A stretch of 64,000 bases of DNA from Metopolophium dirhodum (GCF_019925205.1 NC_083567.1:5890001-5954000), one strand, 5' to 3'. Counted from the first letter of the stretch, positions 34,981 through 48,699 are shown. A program made the numbers and translations. The notes: generated by a model not told the origin, from the letters alone.

Positions 34981-35884
34981 AATATTATATCCACATTTCG
35001 AATTTTGTTTTAACACGATATATTATTCATTAATTCCCTGGTTCTGGGTGTTTATTAGAATTAAAAGAAGTTATACTCTAACCTTGATGGCTTGATATAG
35101 TTTTTCTAATATAGGCAATATGGAAATATTCTCTAACCCCTTGTGATGTTTACCATACAAATTTATAACCCATGATGCACAGCATATATTTCAGTACCTA
35201 TCCACTCTTTGTCTATTTAATAAAATATAAAGTATATATAATTATTGATTATTATATATATATATTATTATGTGACTGTACATATTTTAATTTTTGTTTT
35301 ATTTTATTGCTGACCATAATGTTACCACCCCACCCTCAAAACCAATTTCCACCATGACGCCTAGGCGTCATAAAACCCCGTTCACCACGCCACTGCCGTC
35401 CACCATTATTACTAACACGTTACCTACAATGTAATATGTAAATGATGATACAAATTTATTTTATATTATATTGTATGAAATTATCAATATATTAGTTCAA
35501 AAAAAAAAATAAAACTATTCCTTATGGTTTACGACTGTCATGAATGTATTTGGTATTTTGGTATATGATGGGCCGGTCTATAAGTAACCGGTCAAGACAC
35601 AAATATGAATAAGAATGATAATAATAATAAAACAAAAATAAACATAATAATTAATAAATATTATATTTTTATTAAGAAAATAACATAATACCTAGGTATT
35701 TTTTTTATTGAGAATAAAGGCTTCAATAGCTAGGTCATTAGCCTGTGGTTGTGGTTACATTATTATTAACGGATAGATAATTGAGTTAAAAATTAAGATT
35801 ACATAGTTAGGGGATAAGTGGTTTTTACAGAATTATATATTTACATTATATTTGTTAGTTATGTGCTTTATCATAATATTAAAT
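34981..35884. other. Intergenic DNA between two LINE tails
   Basis: Mostly AT-rich. 35380-35390 reads CGCCACTG, which looks like one end of a CAGTGGCG hAT element, but its partner was not located. Nothing else was recognised. Confidence 0.4.
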
Positions 35885-36965
35885 GTTTGTGTCGATGCCG
35901 ATGGATTTGAAGAAGCTATGGATCAAGTGCGTGTTGAGTTCTCCTAGTGCTTCCTCCATCGATGAAGGGTGGTTGAAGATGTTTCTTGCGTTGACATATA
36001 GCAGAGCAGGCAGTCCAGGACTACGAGTTTGATTGAAAGCGATTCGTTGCATTGGCTACAGAGAGGTTGTTCTTCCGTCATCGTGGTTATGATATGTATG
36101 TGGGTCGTGGGTGAGATTGGTATGACCGATTCTTGTTCTGGTATTGATAATTTCGGAACGTCAAGAGGCATTGGGCTGAGTATACCATTTAATGATTTTC
36201 TTTTTAATCGATTTTAACTTGTTGTGATTGGTATTTCATCCCAGCTAGGATGTTTGCCACATATTGGTAGTGTGTATATTTATACATCGTTTTACGTCTT
36301 GGTATGGAAGAGTAGTAATGGTTGAGGATGAGGTCGAGGTGATTGCCTCGTAGACCAGCATTTCCACTTTTTCATTTCCAGGATGCCTGTATTATGTGAG
36401 GGAACCCACATGAATTCGATTGCTTTATGGGTCGATGTGATAATGTTGTGGATTTGATAAATTATCTCGTTAGAGGGGTTCGGTGCTTCGATGGCTAGAG
36501 AGGCGCTTAGGGAGTCGCTGATTATTAAGATTTTATTTGAGAATGTTGACTTACCGAATATTAAAGCTTCTATTATAGCTTGGGTTTCCGCTGTGAATAT
36601 GCTGGCTTCAGGGAGGAGTTTAAATAGTTTTGAAGTGTGACTTGTGGAGTAAGCAAATCCTACTCCGACACTGGATTTAGTGGCATCAGTGTATATATGA
36701 TTAAAATCCTGAAATTCGGTGTGTAACTGTGTAAGATGTCGTTGAAGATCGCTGTGATAATTGTGTGAGAAGTGCTGTTCTTTTTTAAATAAAGAAGCTG
36801 AGTGTTTATTTTAGAGGCCCATTGCCAGAAGGGAGTTGTCGTAAAAGGAAAAAAGGTGTCGGTGTTGTTAAGGCAGTTTGAATTATTACATGGTTTGATG
36901 TATGTGTCCATGATCTTTTCTTGTTTCTTTGGTGTTCTGGGAGGAGGTGAATATTTGTAATGCAT
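35885..36965 (-). pseudogene. Non-LTR retrotransposon ORF2 C-terminus with RNase H domain
   Basis: Across several minus-strand frames one can read SVGVGFAYSTS and ASIFTAETQAIIEALIFGKS, then ILIISDSLSASLAI and IEFMWVPSHNTGI. These are the E, D and H-containing blocks of RNase H. They are followed by RTRIGHTNLTHD, PLCSQCNESLSIKLVVLDC and a closing HSFFKSIGIDTNI stop. Frame changes between blocks show decay. It is a longer relative of the copy at 34424-34980 on the same strand. No reverse transcriptase remains upstream. Confidence 0.75.
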
Positions 36966-39720
36966 AATAGGTATTATTACCGTATATTATACATATTATT
37001 TAAAACAATGTAGGTAGTGATAATAGTACCAGTGATACTAGTATATTTAATATTATTATAGTGAATTTTATTGAAAAATAATATTATAGCCTATTGGCTA
37101 ATACTACCTATCAACAGCGCTACTCTTGAATGTCATGACATCGTGCATGTGTGCTTGTCTGTAAAGATATAACGCCTCTCATATACAGAAATGACTATAG
37201 TTGTTCTATTCTCTATTGGCATTATGTTATTCATGGTACAAATGTACAACTAAAATAACTAATAAGTAATAAATGCAAAATATTAATAAAGCAAACATAT
37301 TACTATCGAGTATATAACATTGTACAAGTAAAATATATTATACACAATTATATATTTATATAATTATATTACATATTATATATAGTCATAAAGGTATCTG
37401 GTTATTTCCTAGAAATATTATAGAATCGCGTTTGAAAATAAATTGCTGCACGGTATATTAAGATACATATTGCACAAATCACGATTCGATGAGTAGGTAC
37501 CTAAAAAAGAAATTCGCGAATAAATCCCTAGATAACATTGAAAAACATAATAACTATTATTTTGATATTTAAAAAGTGGGCAAGTGGGGTGTGTCCGTGT
37601 GGGTAATGCTCTGCTGTACATTAGGTGTCTAGAGAGTAGAGACTAGAGAGTTACTGTTTAATGGATGTGTTAAATTTGAATTCAATGATATCAAATCATT
37701 GTATACGAAAAACGATTCTGAACAAACGAGAAGACGGTCTGTCAGCCTTTATAATATTATAGGTAGGTACTAAAAATTTGTACTAAGTATATAGGTAAAT
37801 TTTATGATATTATTGTGATTAATGTAATTTATTTTCCTATAAGGCATAAGTAACACGGTAGGTTATAAATGCATCTTTGTCGAAAAAATTGCATTTTAAA
37901 ATGTCACTGTGAGTATAATAGTATATTGTGTGGCAAGAGCGGGAAGTGAGCTATTTCAGTCGCGGGCGACGTGTGCGACACAAGCCGCAGGCGAGCGCCT
38001 CATTTCATCCAAAACTGAAATTTCCTTCCCACACGAGCTACACATACTATTTTTTGTCACGCCTCTGCGTTCATCGATCACGGCAAAGGTAATACAGGGA
38101 TCTATGCAACAATCAGACAATTCTACGGAAACAATTTTATAAAATAAAAATGTTTAATGTTTATGCGTCATGCAAGGTCGCAAGGAGGTTATAATATGAA
38201 TATTATAAGATGTAATCAAAAGTTTATGTCTTTTAAAGACCATGGTATAGATTTCAGTGTCGGGTTTAGCTGTGGATACGCGTGATACGCGCGCCCATTA
38301 CTTTTGAGGATTTCCTCTTTACCGCCCGGCACTTTTAGGGATATCCACTTTACCGCCCGCTGGACCGAAAATGGTTGCTTTCCATCGCTTCAACCGTCAT
38401 CGGTACCAAAAGTTCCGGTGCAGGTGTGGCAAAAAATATAATAATATACCTATTCCAAAAGATTCTAGTACCTTCCCAGTACCCACGATTAATATTTGTA
38501 TGTTACAACAAAATAAGAAAATCACTCCATAAGAAATCGAGTGAATATCTTATCTTGTAAAAATTTGAACTTCAAAAGCTCATAAAAATTTAATTTGACA
38601 TCCATGAGTAGACATTTTTTTTTTTTGATAAAGCTAGAAAATCTTATGAGGAATCTTGTATTACATTTTCAAATTCAAGATATAAAAAAATAATGTTCAC
38701 GAATTTTTAACTCAAAATAATTTCGAAATTTTTGCAATTTTAATCAATTTCTTTAAAATTCAAACTTCAAATGCTGAAAAAACTTACTTTTTAATTTTCA
38801 CTATCAGTAATGACTAATAACTAACCAAGTTTTTTGACAGCAAAAATTTTTTATCGGTATTAATTAAAAAGAAAAATTATAATAATCGACAATTTAATTT
38901 GCCTATAAATAGACCCAACACGATTCAAACTTCAAAGTATTTTGAACATTTTAAGGTGTATATAAAATTATAATATAAATACATTCTATCTATTTCTATC
39001 TAATTATCTACGATTAGCAGATTTTGGGGATTCGCTTGAGAGACAACCCAAGGAGCTCCGGTTCGCGGCGTCGTCTGTTCGACAAAAACGACGAACGACA
39101 AAAAATAACGAAACTATAACTAAGCTCGTGGACGGCGGTAACGCAAAGACAGATATTATGTGGAAATCTTGAATGGTTTTATTATAGTATTGTACACTTA
39201 TAACGCATATTAGTTATTCAGTTCTTGGTAGTACCCCACACGAGGCAATGTCATATAGATATTAGATTATAATTTATAGATACTTCCATGATATGCGGTA
39301 GTAGGATTTTTTTTTTTTTTTATAAAATAAGTTCAAGGGATAATCCGATAATACTATCACGATTTAGGTAAAGCTTTAATAATAAGCAGTATATTTATTT
39401 TTTCCGTTCGTAAAACAATATAACGCCCGACGATTTAATATTTTAATATTATATTCATACAACAATAGTAGGTACGTCAATAAATAGTGTCTCAGTTTTA
39501 CGTAATAAAATTATTTGACACGATTATCTATTGTAAATTTGTAAATATTATGACGTTGGATGTTCGCATAACGTGTTGGTTGTCGTGTTATACTCGTGAG
39601 AAAAATAATTGTTGATTGCATACCTACTTATATATCTATACTATACCTAACCGAAATATTATCCCGCGTAATATTATTATTACTACCACATTACTACTAT
39701 AGTACCTACTACAAGTTACA
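36966..39720. other. Intergenic DNA with family A fragments
   Basis: 37590-37760 carries the left block of family A (CTGCTGTACATTAGGTG, then AATTCAATGATATCAAATCA). 38550-38790 carries a middle block (GAACTTCAAAAGCTCATAAA, and a following AATCTTGTATTACATTTTCAA-like phrase). The stretch 37909-38140 is less AT-rich and has a 77-codon ORF without a domain. 38310-38360 holds two copies of CTTTACCGCCCG. No gene was recognised. Confidence 0.45.
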
Positions 39721-39722
39721 AC

Positions 39723-39725
39723 TGT

Positions 39726-39779
<54 letters not shown>

Positions 39780-39780
39780 T

Positions 39781-39819
<39 letters not shown>

Positions 39820-39822
39820 ATA
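39723..39822 (+). repeat. (TAC)n microsatellite
   Basis: About 100 bp of nearly uninterrupted ACT/TAC triplets with one TAT interruption near 39780, followed by TTG-rich triplets (39848-39877). ORFs translating it as poly-Thr are artefacts. It lies immediately upstream of the CpG-rich region. Confidence 0.9.
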
Positions 39823-39884
39823 CTACTACTTCTACTACAACTACTAATGTTGTTGTTGCTATTATTGTTGTTGTTATGTGTATC

Positions 39885-41060
39885 TATATCATATTATACG
39901 CGACACGACGACGGTGTCGTCGTGTAGTCATAGGCCGGCGGGTGTTCGCGGACCGTGACCACTGTGACCGGCGGGTGGGCTGACGACGACATGGAATGAC
40001 GAGCGCCCCCTCCCCATCCATCCGCCGACGAACACGCTCGACGACCCGAACGCGGCCGCCCGCCGACACCGCACCGTAGGCCTCTAAGCCCCGCGTACCG
40101 CTCTCCACGCATAACCCGTCGAAACACGCGGGGAACGAACTCGTTCACCGCCTCGCGCGCGCTCTACCGGTGTAACAGCGAACCGGGCGTTAATACAAAC
40201 AAAGAACGTGTCCAAAGCACGTCCAAGGTGTACGGACTGGAAAATGTGAAATAAAAAAAAAACATATCACCGAAGGGTGTTGTTTACCGTTTAGCAGCAG
40301 CTATCGTTTATTTTTTCCCGTCAGGCCGGGCGTATGTTGGCGACGTTCGATTAACCGACCGCATTTGTTCCGCCGTCCGTCTCCGTTGTTCCGGTCCGAG
40401 CCGCGAGTGTCGCGTAACCACCGCACCGCACCGACGACGACCGCCGCCACCGTGTGGCCCGACAGACAGTGCGCGTAAAATGTCCCGCGGCCGCTCAGCG
40501 GTTTCACGGCCGTCGTCCGACTGAGCAGCGTATCAGCCATTTTGTTTGCCCGTCGACTACAGCTCACCCGGTCACCAAGCTCAACGAGAGCGACACCTCG
40601 CGAATCCTACTCGGGCGCCGACACGATCTTGATGTACCACACCGGAAGCGCAATCCTCTACGTCGGGATTACATAACTTTTAGTGAGTACTACACCGTGG
40701 TTGCGCGTGTCGTGTGCGCGCGTGTATACGCGTGTGGCCGACGGCCGCGGCGCGCGCACACGGATGAGATGCCCTTTCGGCCATCCGTGGCCGATCCGAC
40801 GACGGCGGCCACCAAGTACCGTCACGAAACTTTTTGCGTGCCCCCCGCAGCAGTCGCCGGCCACGGTGACGAACCACAATGAGGGGGACCCTGGGTTTGT
40901 CTTCCCCCTCGGTTGGATGGCTGGCCGTCCAATCCTGTCCGGATACTGATTTAAAACCACCAGTGTCTACCGTGTTGACTGTAGAGTATGCTTTCCCTAC
41001 CCAGCCGTGGTTTATTGAAATACCTCCCCCCGGACAGTTGTATCAGATATTTGAAAAAAT
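39885..41060 (+). promoter_or_regulatory. CpG-rich island, probable promoter and 5' untranslated exon of the Scribbler/ZNF609 gene
   Basis: In sharp contrast to the AT-rich surroundings, about 1.1 kb is GC-rich with dense CpG (runs such as GCGTGTCGTGTGCGCGCGTG near 40706). Long overlapping ORFs on both strands reflect the lack of AT-rich stop codons, and none shows a domain. A strong donor, TTTTAGTGAGTACT, sits at about 40678-40691 and could end a 5' exon spliced to the first coding exon near 43.9 kb. The assignment to the downstream plus-strand gene is inferred from position. Confidence 0.55.
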
Positions 41061-43954
41061 TTGAAATATCAGAACTACTTATATTATAGGTGAAGTACCT
41101 CTAGGGTTTGGCTACAGTCCGGTTTCCATTCGCACTGTGACATTTTCTGCCTGGCACTGATTGTGGAATGTGTATTACGATCAGTGAACAAAATACCTAA
41201 ATAGTTTTTTATCAATTGAATATTAATAAGGTGGGCTGGTGGATTATAAGTGATTAAAGAAAAGGCTAAATGACAAGACTTACATACATATAACAATATG
41301 AAGTGATTAAATTAATTTGTTGTTTCTATAACTTAAAAATGTTCTGTATTTGGTAGGTACTCTTAATTTTGATTCAAATACAATTCAGTCAAGTACTTAA
41401 CTAGTATTTGTATTATGACATATTTGTGAGTACCAGGTGTATTTTAAAATATCTACTTCCGATAAAAAAAAAAATAATTCTGCCTGAACCAGGACTAGAT
41501 TAGAACGTTGGGTATTTAGAGGTGATTTTTAATGTAATTGTTTTTTTTTCTTAAAATTTGTGTACGATATTATGTATTATCATCAGGTAGCTTATTAATA
41601 AGTTTGTATGAAGTCATTAAAATGGTTTAAAATTAATGGCTATTCACTTTCTTACTGAAAACTTAAACTATTTTATTTACTAATTACTAGTAAAAATACA
41701 AGAACATAATATCAGTGGATCTAGATATACTAGATACACTTAATTTCTTGGCAGTTGGGCAAAATCATATTGATTTAAATCAGGAATTAAGACTTGAGGG
41801 TTTCTACCTACCTAATTACTCATTGATAGGAACATTAAACATTTTCCATACACCTATTATGCACTATTCAGTAAATCTTGTATTTTTTTAAATATGAATC
41901 CTTTATGAATAATATACCTATTAAAATAGGCTTATTTTTTGACTTAACATCATTATTGTCGCGAATAAAAATCGAAAATCAAAAATGAGAGATAGTTCAA
42001 ATTATCATTGTTATTATTATTTGACAAAACAATTTTTGTTATTGTAATATTTTAATAAAATATTTAACACCAACTATTTATTTGGTATTAAAGTAAAATA
42101 CTAGGTCTTAAGTAGAACATTTTCTAAAAAAAATAAGTTAGTAGGTAGATAGATTCTACTACCTAACTAAAATTGTTTATAATACAAACTATTATGAATA
42201 GATTCATATCTGTATAAAAAATCGAGTGTTCTCTACATGTATGTGTGCCTACCTTTATTTTGAGTATTAATACAAAATAACAATACTTCATACCTATTAA
42301 ATTGTATGTTATTATTTATTTTTAAAATTGTTAAATGTTTATTGTAAAATAATAATGGACCTAGCAATAACTAATCATTGACATAAATAAGTTTTAAAAA
42401 TATGTATTGAGTACCTTAATCAATTAAACAGGTAGGTCATAGGACCTCTGCGTCAAGTATGGCTAAATTCAATCTGATCACCAACCCCCCTGTCACGGTC
42501 ACACAAGAAAAAAATTATAGACATTTTCACTACAAACTTTTAAGTGATCCTTTTGTTGGTGACTGTAAAATGTAAACAATCAGTTTTCATTATTTCACAC
42601 ATACAAAATTCATTAATATTGATTTAAAATTTTAACCAAATATAATCTAATAAAACAATTCAAAAACGTTCAAAATATAATAATATTATATATATTATAT
42701 AACAATTGTCAATTAACATTAATATTTATTTGATATTATAAATTATTCATGGAAAAGTCGTTTAGGGCTATCAGATTAATGTTTAGAAGATATAAATATT
42801 TTAAGTTTAGATGAGTGAGGTAACCCCATACCACTGCACCCATCTAAACTTTAAATACTTATAACGCATAAACTACTCGCTAAAAATTCGATTTTATGTA
42901 TAAATTACTGCTTTGGAGTATGAAATTAAATCTCTGTTGTCATTAAAAAAAATTAAAAATTAGAAGGATAAAAAATATTTAAACAGTAAGTGTATTTAGT
43001 ACTAATTACTAATTTCTATAAATTAGAACATAGGTAGGTTGGCCATTGTACAAGTGGGTATTGATGTATATCTATTTTCTATAAGACTACTCAATGGTAG
43101 GTAGTAGCTAGTTATATATTCCAAGTTATTAACATACCTATTTAGGTATAAAATGCTAATAATTAATAATTAACTTAAAACTAGTTCATGATGACATTTT
43201 TTTATTATTTAAAATAATTTTGCTATTTTAATAAGGTATTTGAATTTTTTAATATTAATTCTATTCAATTTTTAAAAACATTTTTTTATTTTACTTTTAG
43301 TATACCTTATAGAATGTACCTACTATTGCTTTTTGTTCCTACATAATATAGTTAGCTATTCATTTTTTGAAATAGGTTTAAGGAGGTAATAGTTACAACT
43401 AGCAGACTTAAAATCAAATAATTGGATATGCCTTAATGTAACTATATCTTAATATTTTTCTAACCCATTGAATTATATTTTTAAACCCAGACGTGGGGTG
43501 GGGGAGGTGTCAGTAAAACATGATTTATCCCTACCGGCTACCATAGGTTCTTAATCTGTGATTTAAATAATTGTGTGTTTGTAAAATGTATATGCATCTG
43601 ATGCAGGGGTTCAGCCCCACTCCCCTTCTATTGGGGCGGCCTTGTGCATATTGTATAACTATAACCCAAAATATCTAAAAACCTAAAACCTAAAATTGGG
43701 TATATTCCTGTAGAAATTGAACTTATTAATAACTCTTAATACTCTAATACTCCTAGTATTCCTAGTACATAGATAATTTTTAATAACAATAATCGATCAT
43801 CTACTTATGTAAGAAGATATTGCTTATTTTATATATTTAGAGATCTCTTAAACATACCTACCTAATTTGTATATTTGAAATAAATAAAGATAATTAAATG
43901 TAATATATTCTCAGGTTGTCTAATTTTAATGTTATGATTCTAGGAAAGGATAAA
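41061..43954 (+). other. Probable first intron of the Scribbler/ZNF609 gene
   Basis: AT-rich DNA without coding signals. If the CpG island holds the first exon, this is intron 1, closing at an acceptor TATTCTCAG (43914) or GATTCTAG (43943). Confidence 0.45.
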
Positions 43955-44008
43955 ATGGTGTTAGTGGTCGGGGCTCGCGGTCCTGGGCACGGATGGCGGC
44001 CCCAATGA
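43955..44008 (+). promoter_or_regulatory. Short upstream ORF overlapping the Scribbler start codon
   Basis: ATG at 43955 (context AAAATGG) opens a 17-codon frame that ends at TGA 44006-44008, in a different register from the main start at 43993. It overlaps the main start by 16 nt. If the transcript includes 43955, ribosomes would have to leak past or reinitiate, which would lower translation of the main product. Confidence 0.5.
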
Positions 44009-47000
44009 GAGAAGAGCTGGGTGGGGCGGTGGCGGCGTCCACAGATAGTGTTGGAAGTGGCAATGGCAACAACAACAATACCAGCAGTAATGCAAATTTT
44101 GAGTATGACGACAATGAATGGGATATTGGTATAGGCGATTTAATTATCGACTTAGACGCAGATATTGAAAAAACAGGATCAACATCTACAACTGCAACTA
44201 GTGAAGCCCTTGGTGTTACCAATAGTGCGGCTACAACAGTCGGTTTAACGGCTGGTAGTGGAGCCATGTCAGGAGCAGCTGCCACTGCACCCACAGCCAC
44301 TACAGCTGGCAGCAATAAAGCTACTGTTGAGCATTCAGCTACTGTTGATAAAGGATTAAAAATGAAAATCAAACGAACAAAAACGGGGACTAAGAGCTTT
44401 GAAGCTAAACATGAAATCGTCAAGCCTGGCGAACAAAATGGATCTTTAGCTTCTACCCAATCTCAGTCAAGTGGCAGTGCCTCTTCAAACGATTCATCTG
44501 GATCTTCCGCTGAGTCCAAACAAACTGGTATACCTATATATTTTTTAACTTAATTATTTTTAATAAGTTAAAGAATAATAAATACAATATGGAATTATAT
44601 TTTTGTTAAGGTAAACATTCCAGTACATCTAGTACTAATTGTACTACTCCTACAACCAGTACTACTTCCACTGTAAGTTCAGTAAAACGTGGATCTAGCA
44701 GTCATCGAAGAGATAAAACAAAAGACAAACAACATAGTTCATCTACAAGTGGTGATAAGTGTCATAAAGTAAATTCTAGTTTGTCTTCTGAACTTAATGG
44801 TCGAGGTCCTGTTAGTCAATCAGCTCCTAGAACCAGCACTTTCCCAGCTTTATCAAGCAATACACAGTCACCTAATGTACCCGGTCCTGGACCACCGGTT
44901 GGAGAAGCAGGAACTTCAACTTCTACAAGTGTGGCCAATGGTCCGGAACAAATTGTATCAACCCCAGTAGTTCCAATGGAAAATACCCAAACTACTACAA
45001 AGCCTTCTGCGGTTTTGTCTACCTTATCAAAACCTCTGCAATCTACCTCACCACCCCCAACCAACAAAGTAAAGACTGCTAATAGTTCAACTTCTGCTTC
45101 CCTAACAGAGCAAAAGGTATATAAATATATATAATATTTATATTATATATATACTTATATATTATAAATTTTGCTATCTTGAATATTCATATAGGAAAAA
45201 ATATTTATAAATTTGTTAACCATAGTTATCAATGTATGAAAATAATTAAATAATTAAAATTGTAAGTTCAACTAATTTTATCCCAATCAATATTAACTAT
45301 AATATTTCACAAATTTTTATTTTATTCAACAATTTATATTTGTCTAAGTTAACATAGAAAATATTGTTTGATATTCAAACAGACAAATTTATATATTTTA
45401 ATTAAATGATAATTTTATCTTAACATTTTATAATATGTATTACTTGTTATACATTTTCAGGAAACAGCTGATGCCTGTGTTGGTACTAGCATCAGTGTTG
45501 GAACTGTTACAGAACCAGATTGTTTTGGGCCATGTGAACCTGGAACACATGTTAATTTAGAGGGAATTGTATGGAATGAAATTGAAGGTAAATAGAAAAA
45601 AAAAATGTACATTAATAGTTTTCTATAGATACTTATTTTCTTTTAGTTCCTATTCTAAAATAAAATATGCATAAATATGTTTCATTAATTAATAATTATA
45701 GGTGTGCTTGTTGTTAATGTAACATGGAGAGGAAAAACTTATATCGGCACATTGTTAGACTGTACTAGACATGATTGGGCTCCACCTAGGTAATTAAAAA
45801 ATTTATAATTTTCTTGTTTTGATCTTACTTTTTATCTTTGTTAAATTAACAACACTTAATGTTTATTATAATTTATTTTAGGTTTTCTGAAGCATCTGCT
45901 GGAGAACCAGAATGTCGTTTACCTCAAAAAGGACGTGGAAAAAGGGGTCGTGCTAGTTTAACAGCTAGCCCCAGTAACGATTTGGTAAATTTTACTGAAA
46001 CCAGATCTTCAGTTCATAGTAAACTTCGAAGTAATGGTACAAATAAATGTAATAGCAGTAATAATTCAAGTAGAAGAGGTACATCATCACCCACACCGTC
46101 TTCGTTTGTACCACCACGTTCAGATTCTAACAGCTCTAATAAGAGGAAGAAACCTCCTGGTTCTGAAGATGAAGCTTCAGGGAAAAAAATAAAAGCAGAG
46201 CCAGCAAGTCCACCACCTATGTCACCTACTATGTTAGATTGCCCTGAACCAAATTGTTCTAAAAAGTATAAAAATGCAAATGGATTAAGATATCATCAAT
46301 CTCATGCACATGGTGCTGCTTTGGACGATGAAGATGCTGACACTAAAGAATCTGGTGGTGCAAGTACTTCTGAAAACGAAGATGATACTAGTCCTGTTTC
46401 TGTGAGTAATTCTGGTATTCAAGATAATCTAAAAGAAGATCAGCCTATTGTCATTAATCAACCAATTGAACAACCACAACTTTCCACAACTCCTCCAGTA
46501 ACTGAAGTGGATCCTCCAGCTCCAATACAGTCTCCTCCTCTTTTAGTTACAAAACCTAGTGTTTTACGATTTGGCCTCTCTGGAAATGAAGAGACTAACG
46601 TTGTTACCCCTACATTGACTGCGCCTAAAACAGTTCTATCAGTTCCTGTTGTTCAGCCAGCTCCTACTCCACCACCACTGCTACAGCCAGCAACTCCTTT
46701 ACAAGCAATTGCTCCTACTTCTCAGTCACCACAACCCCAACCACCAGTTTTACATGTACAAAGTCCAGCATCACAACAGTTACCTACACCTCCACAAATT
46801 CAACCTTTAGCACTTAATCAGCCACAAGTTCAAAAAGTACCACAATTCAAAGTAAAGCCAGCATCTGCTTTAATGCCCGCTGAAGATAATATGAAAGTCA
46901 ATAAAGATATTAAAAATAAAGTTGCAACATCATCTCATAAAAAGAAAAACCGTAAATCACCAGCTAGCAGTCCCAGACCATTTTCCATTGATCAACCACA

Positions 47001-47766
47001 GTTTGATAGCTCAAACTGTAGCCGCGATGATGTACATAGTCCTGCATATTCTGATATCTCAGATGATACTGCACCAATTCTTGAAGTTGAGATGAATGAT
47101 AGTATGAATAAACAAAAATTGTCTACTACTGATAAAAAGTCAGAACCAAACGCAGCACATTCTCCTCATCCTATCCAACCATATAACCATATGTACCCAG
47201 CATATTATGGTCAACCACCTTATTTGATTTCCTCTGTTCAACCGAATGACACATCTAAACAAATAAAAGAAGATGAAAAAATTAACCAACATTCACAAGA
47301 TTTAAAAATGTCATCTTCAACTGGAGATAAAGATAATAAGAAAGATTTACAATCAAATCAAGCGGCTGAATATCAGCAACAAAAGCTTTTGCAACAATAT
47401 TTTAATTATGATTCCTATGTTCAAAATTATCCTTATAATATCGGAGCAGGATATCCTATGTCTATGGTACAAGAGAAAGAAATGAAGCCTGATGATAAAA
47501 ATCATCAACCTTCAATGCCTGGTACTTTGAGTGTTCCTCAGCCTAATAAAATAAAAACTGAACAAATAATACCCAAAGAAAAGCCTTCCCATCAAAACGA
47601 AAATCATCAAATTATGAAAGAAAGTATTGAAATGAAGTCACAAATGAATTCAGCTTATATGTTTTCACGACAACAGCAGCAGCAGCAACAACAACAACAA
47701 CAACAGCAGCAGCAGCAGCAACAGCAACAACAACAACAACAGCAGCAGCAACAACAACAACAGCAT

Positions 47767-47801
<35 letters not shown>

Positions 47802-48699
47802 ACAACAGCAACAGCAGCAAGATGATGTAAGACGTTATTATGTATATCCAGATCAGAGACGGAAGGATCATGGTTCTGGTGATCATTCACATACAAAATC
47901 GAATACACAAAGTACACCAACTAAGCACTCTATGGGCACTAACTCAATACACAAGCATAAAGAAAAACACGAAGACAAGAAAGATGATAAAATGTGTAAA
48001 AGTTCTTCTCATATGTCAGAAGGAGTTAAACCTACAATGGAAACACAAGGACCACCTCCACCTCCTACGTCTTCATATGCATATATACATCCGGGTTTTA
48101 TGCAGTCACCCCATTTTGCTGGCGCTTTGGCATTTGATCCTATGTACAGGAGTGCAATGAATCCTATGTTGGTGCCTGGACCTTATGGCAATACGCCACC
48201 ACCCCCTTATTTACATCCTCAGCTACATGCTCAAATGCAACGGTATCATGCACCTGAAGATCTCTCACGACCAGCTGTTTCTACACAGTCGTCAACTCCT
48301 TCCCAACCACCATCTGGGCCTAAGGCGGCTCTTGATCTCCTACAACATCATGCTAGTCAATATTACTCTTCACATAAGATACATGAATTACAAGAACGTG
48401 CCATTAAGTCGCCTACTCCAAAACCGAATGCACAACCGGGCCTAACGCCAGCTCCGTCACCAGGAACAAGGCAATCTCCATCTTTAACGTCAACTGGCAT
48501 AGTACCATCTGCCACTGAACGAACTACGTCTACTGGTCCTCCTTCGTCTACCCAATCTTCTGGTAAATCGGGATCAACTGGTGATCCTAAAGACTGCCGT
48601 TCACCACCTCCTCAAAGGCATGTACATACACATCATCATACACATGTAGGTCTTGGATATCCACTATATCCAGCGCCTTACACGGGCAAGCCTTTATAA
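43993..48699 (+). CDS. sbb: Scribbler/Brakeless-type zinc finger protein (ZNF608/ZNF609 homologue)
   Basis: Five coding exons: 43993-44527, 44611-45116, 45461-45587, 45702-45789 and 45882-48699, encoding 1357 residues. The family comprises nuclear cofactors: Drosophila Scribbler/Brakeless is a transcriptional corepressor, and vertebrate ZNF609 works with chromatin loading factors. Diagnostic blocks: NEWDIGIGDLIIDLDADIEK near the N-terminus; EPDCFGPCEPGTHVNLEGIV plus VLVVNVTWRGKTYIGTLLDC and RHDWAPPRF (about residues 365-420); then a single C2H2 finger, C539/C544/H557/H562, in CPEPNCSKKYKNANGLRYHQ; and C-terminal AALDLLQHHASQYYSSHK and HVHTHHHTHVGLGYPLY. The rest is Ser/Thr/Pro-rich and disordered-looking, with a Gln tract at residues 1016-1065. 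The ATG at 43993 is preceded by an overlapping uORF. Confidence 0.92.
47671..47820 (+). repeat. CAG/CAA repeat encoding a 50-residue Gln tract
   Basis: Fifty codons (49 Gln and one His, CAT at 47764-47766) are written with mixed CAG and CAA, so the DNA is less slippery than pure CAG. It lies inside the last coding exon of the Scribbler homologue. Minus-strand Leu- and Val/Ala-rich ORFs over it are shadows. Confidence 0.95.

Noticed and set aside
39596..39847. Poly-Thr ORF
   Set aside because: It translates the TAC microsatellite.
39884..40960. Several overlapping Arg-rich ORFs on both strands
   Set aside because: GC-rich sequence with few stop codons. No domains, no splice-consistent frame. 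More likely promoter/5' UTR.
43932..44423. 163-codon Val/Ala/Pro-rich minus-strand ORF
   Set aside because: Antisense shadow of the first Scribbler coding exon, which has clear family motifs on the plus strand.
47612..47920. Leu-rich and Val/Ala-rich minus-strand ORFs
   Set aside because: Antisense shadows of the CAG/CAA tract in the Scribbler coding exon.
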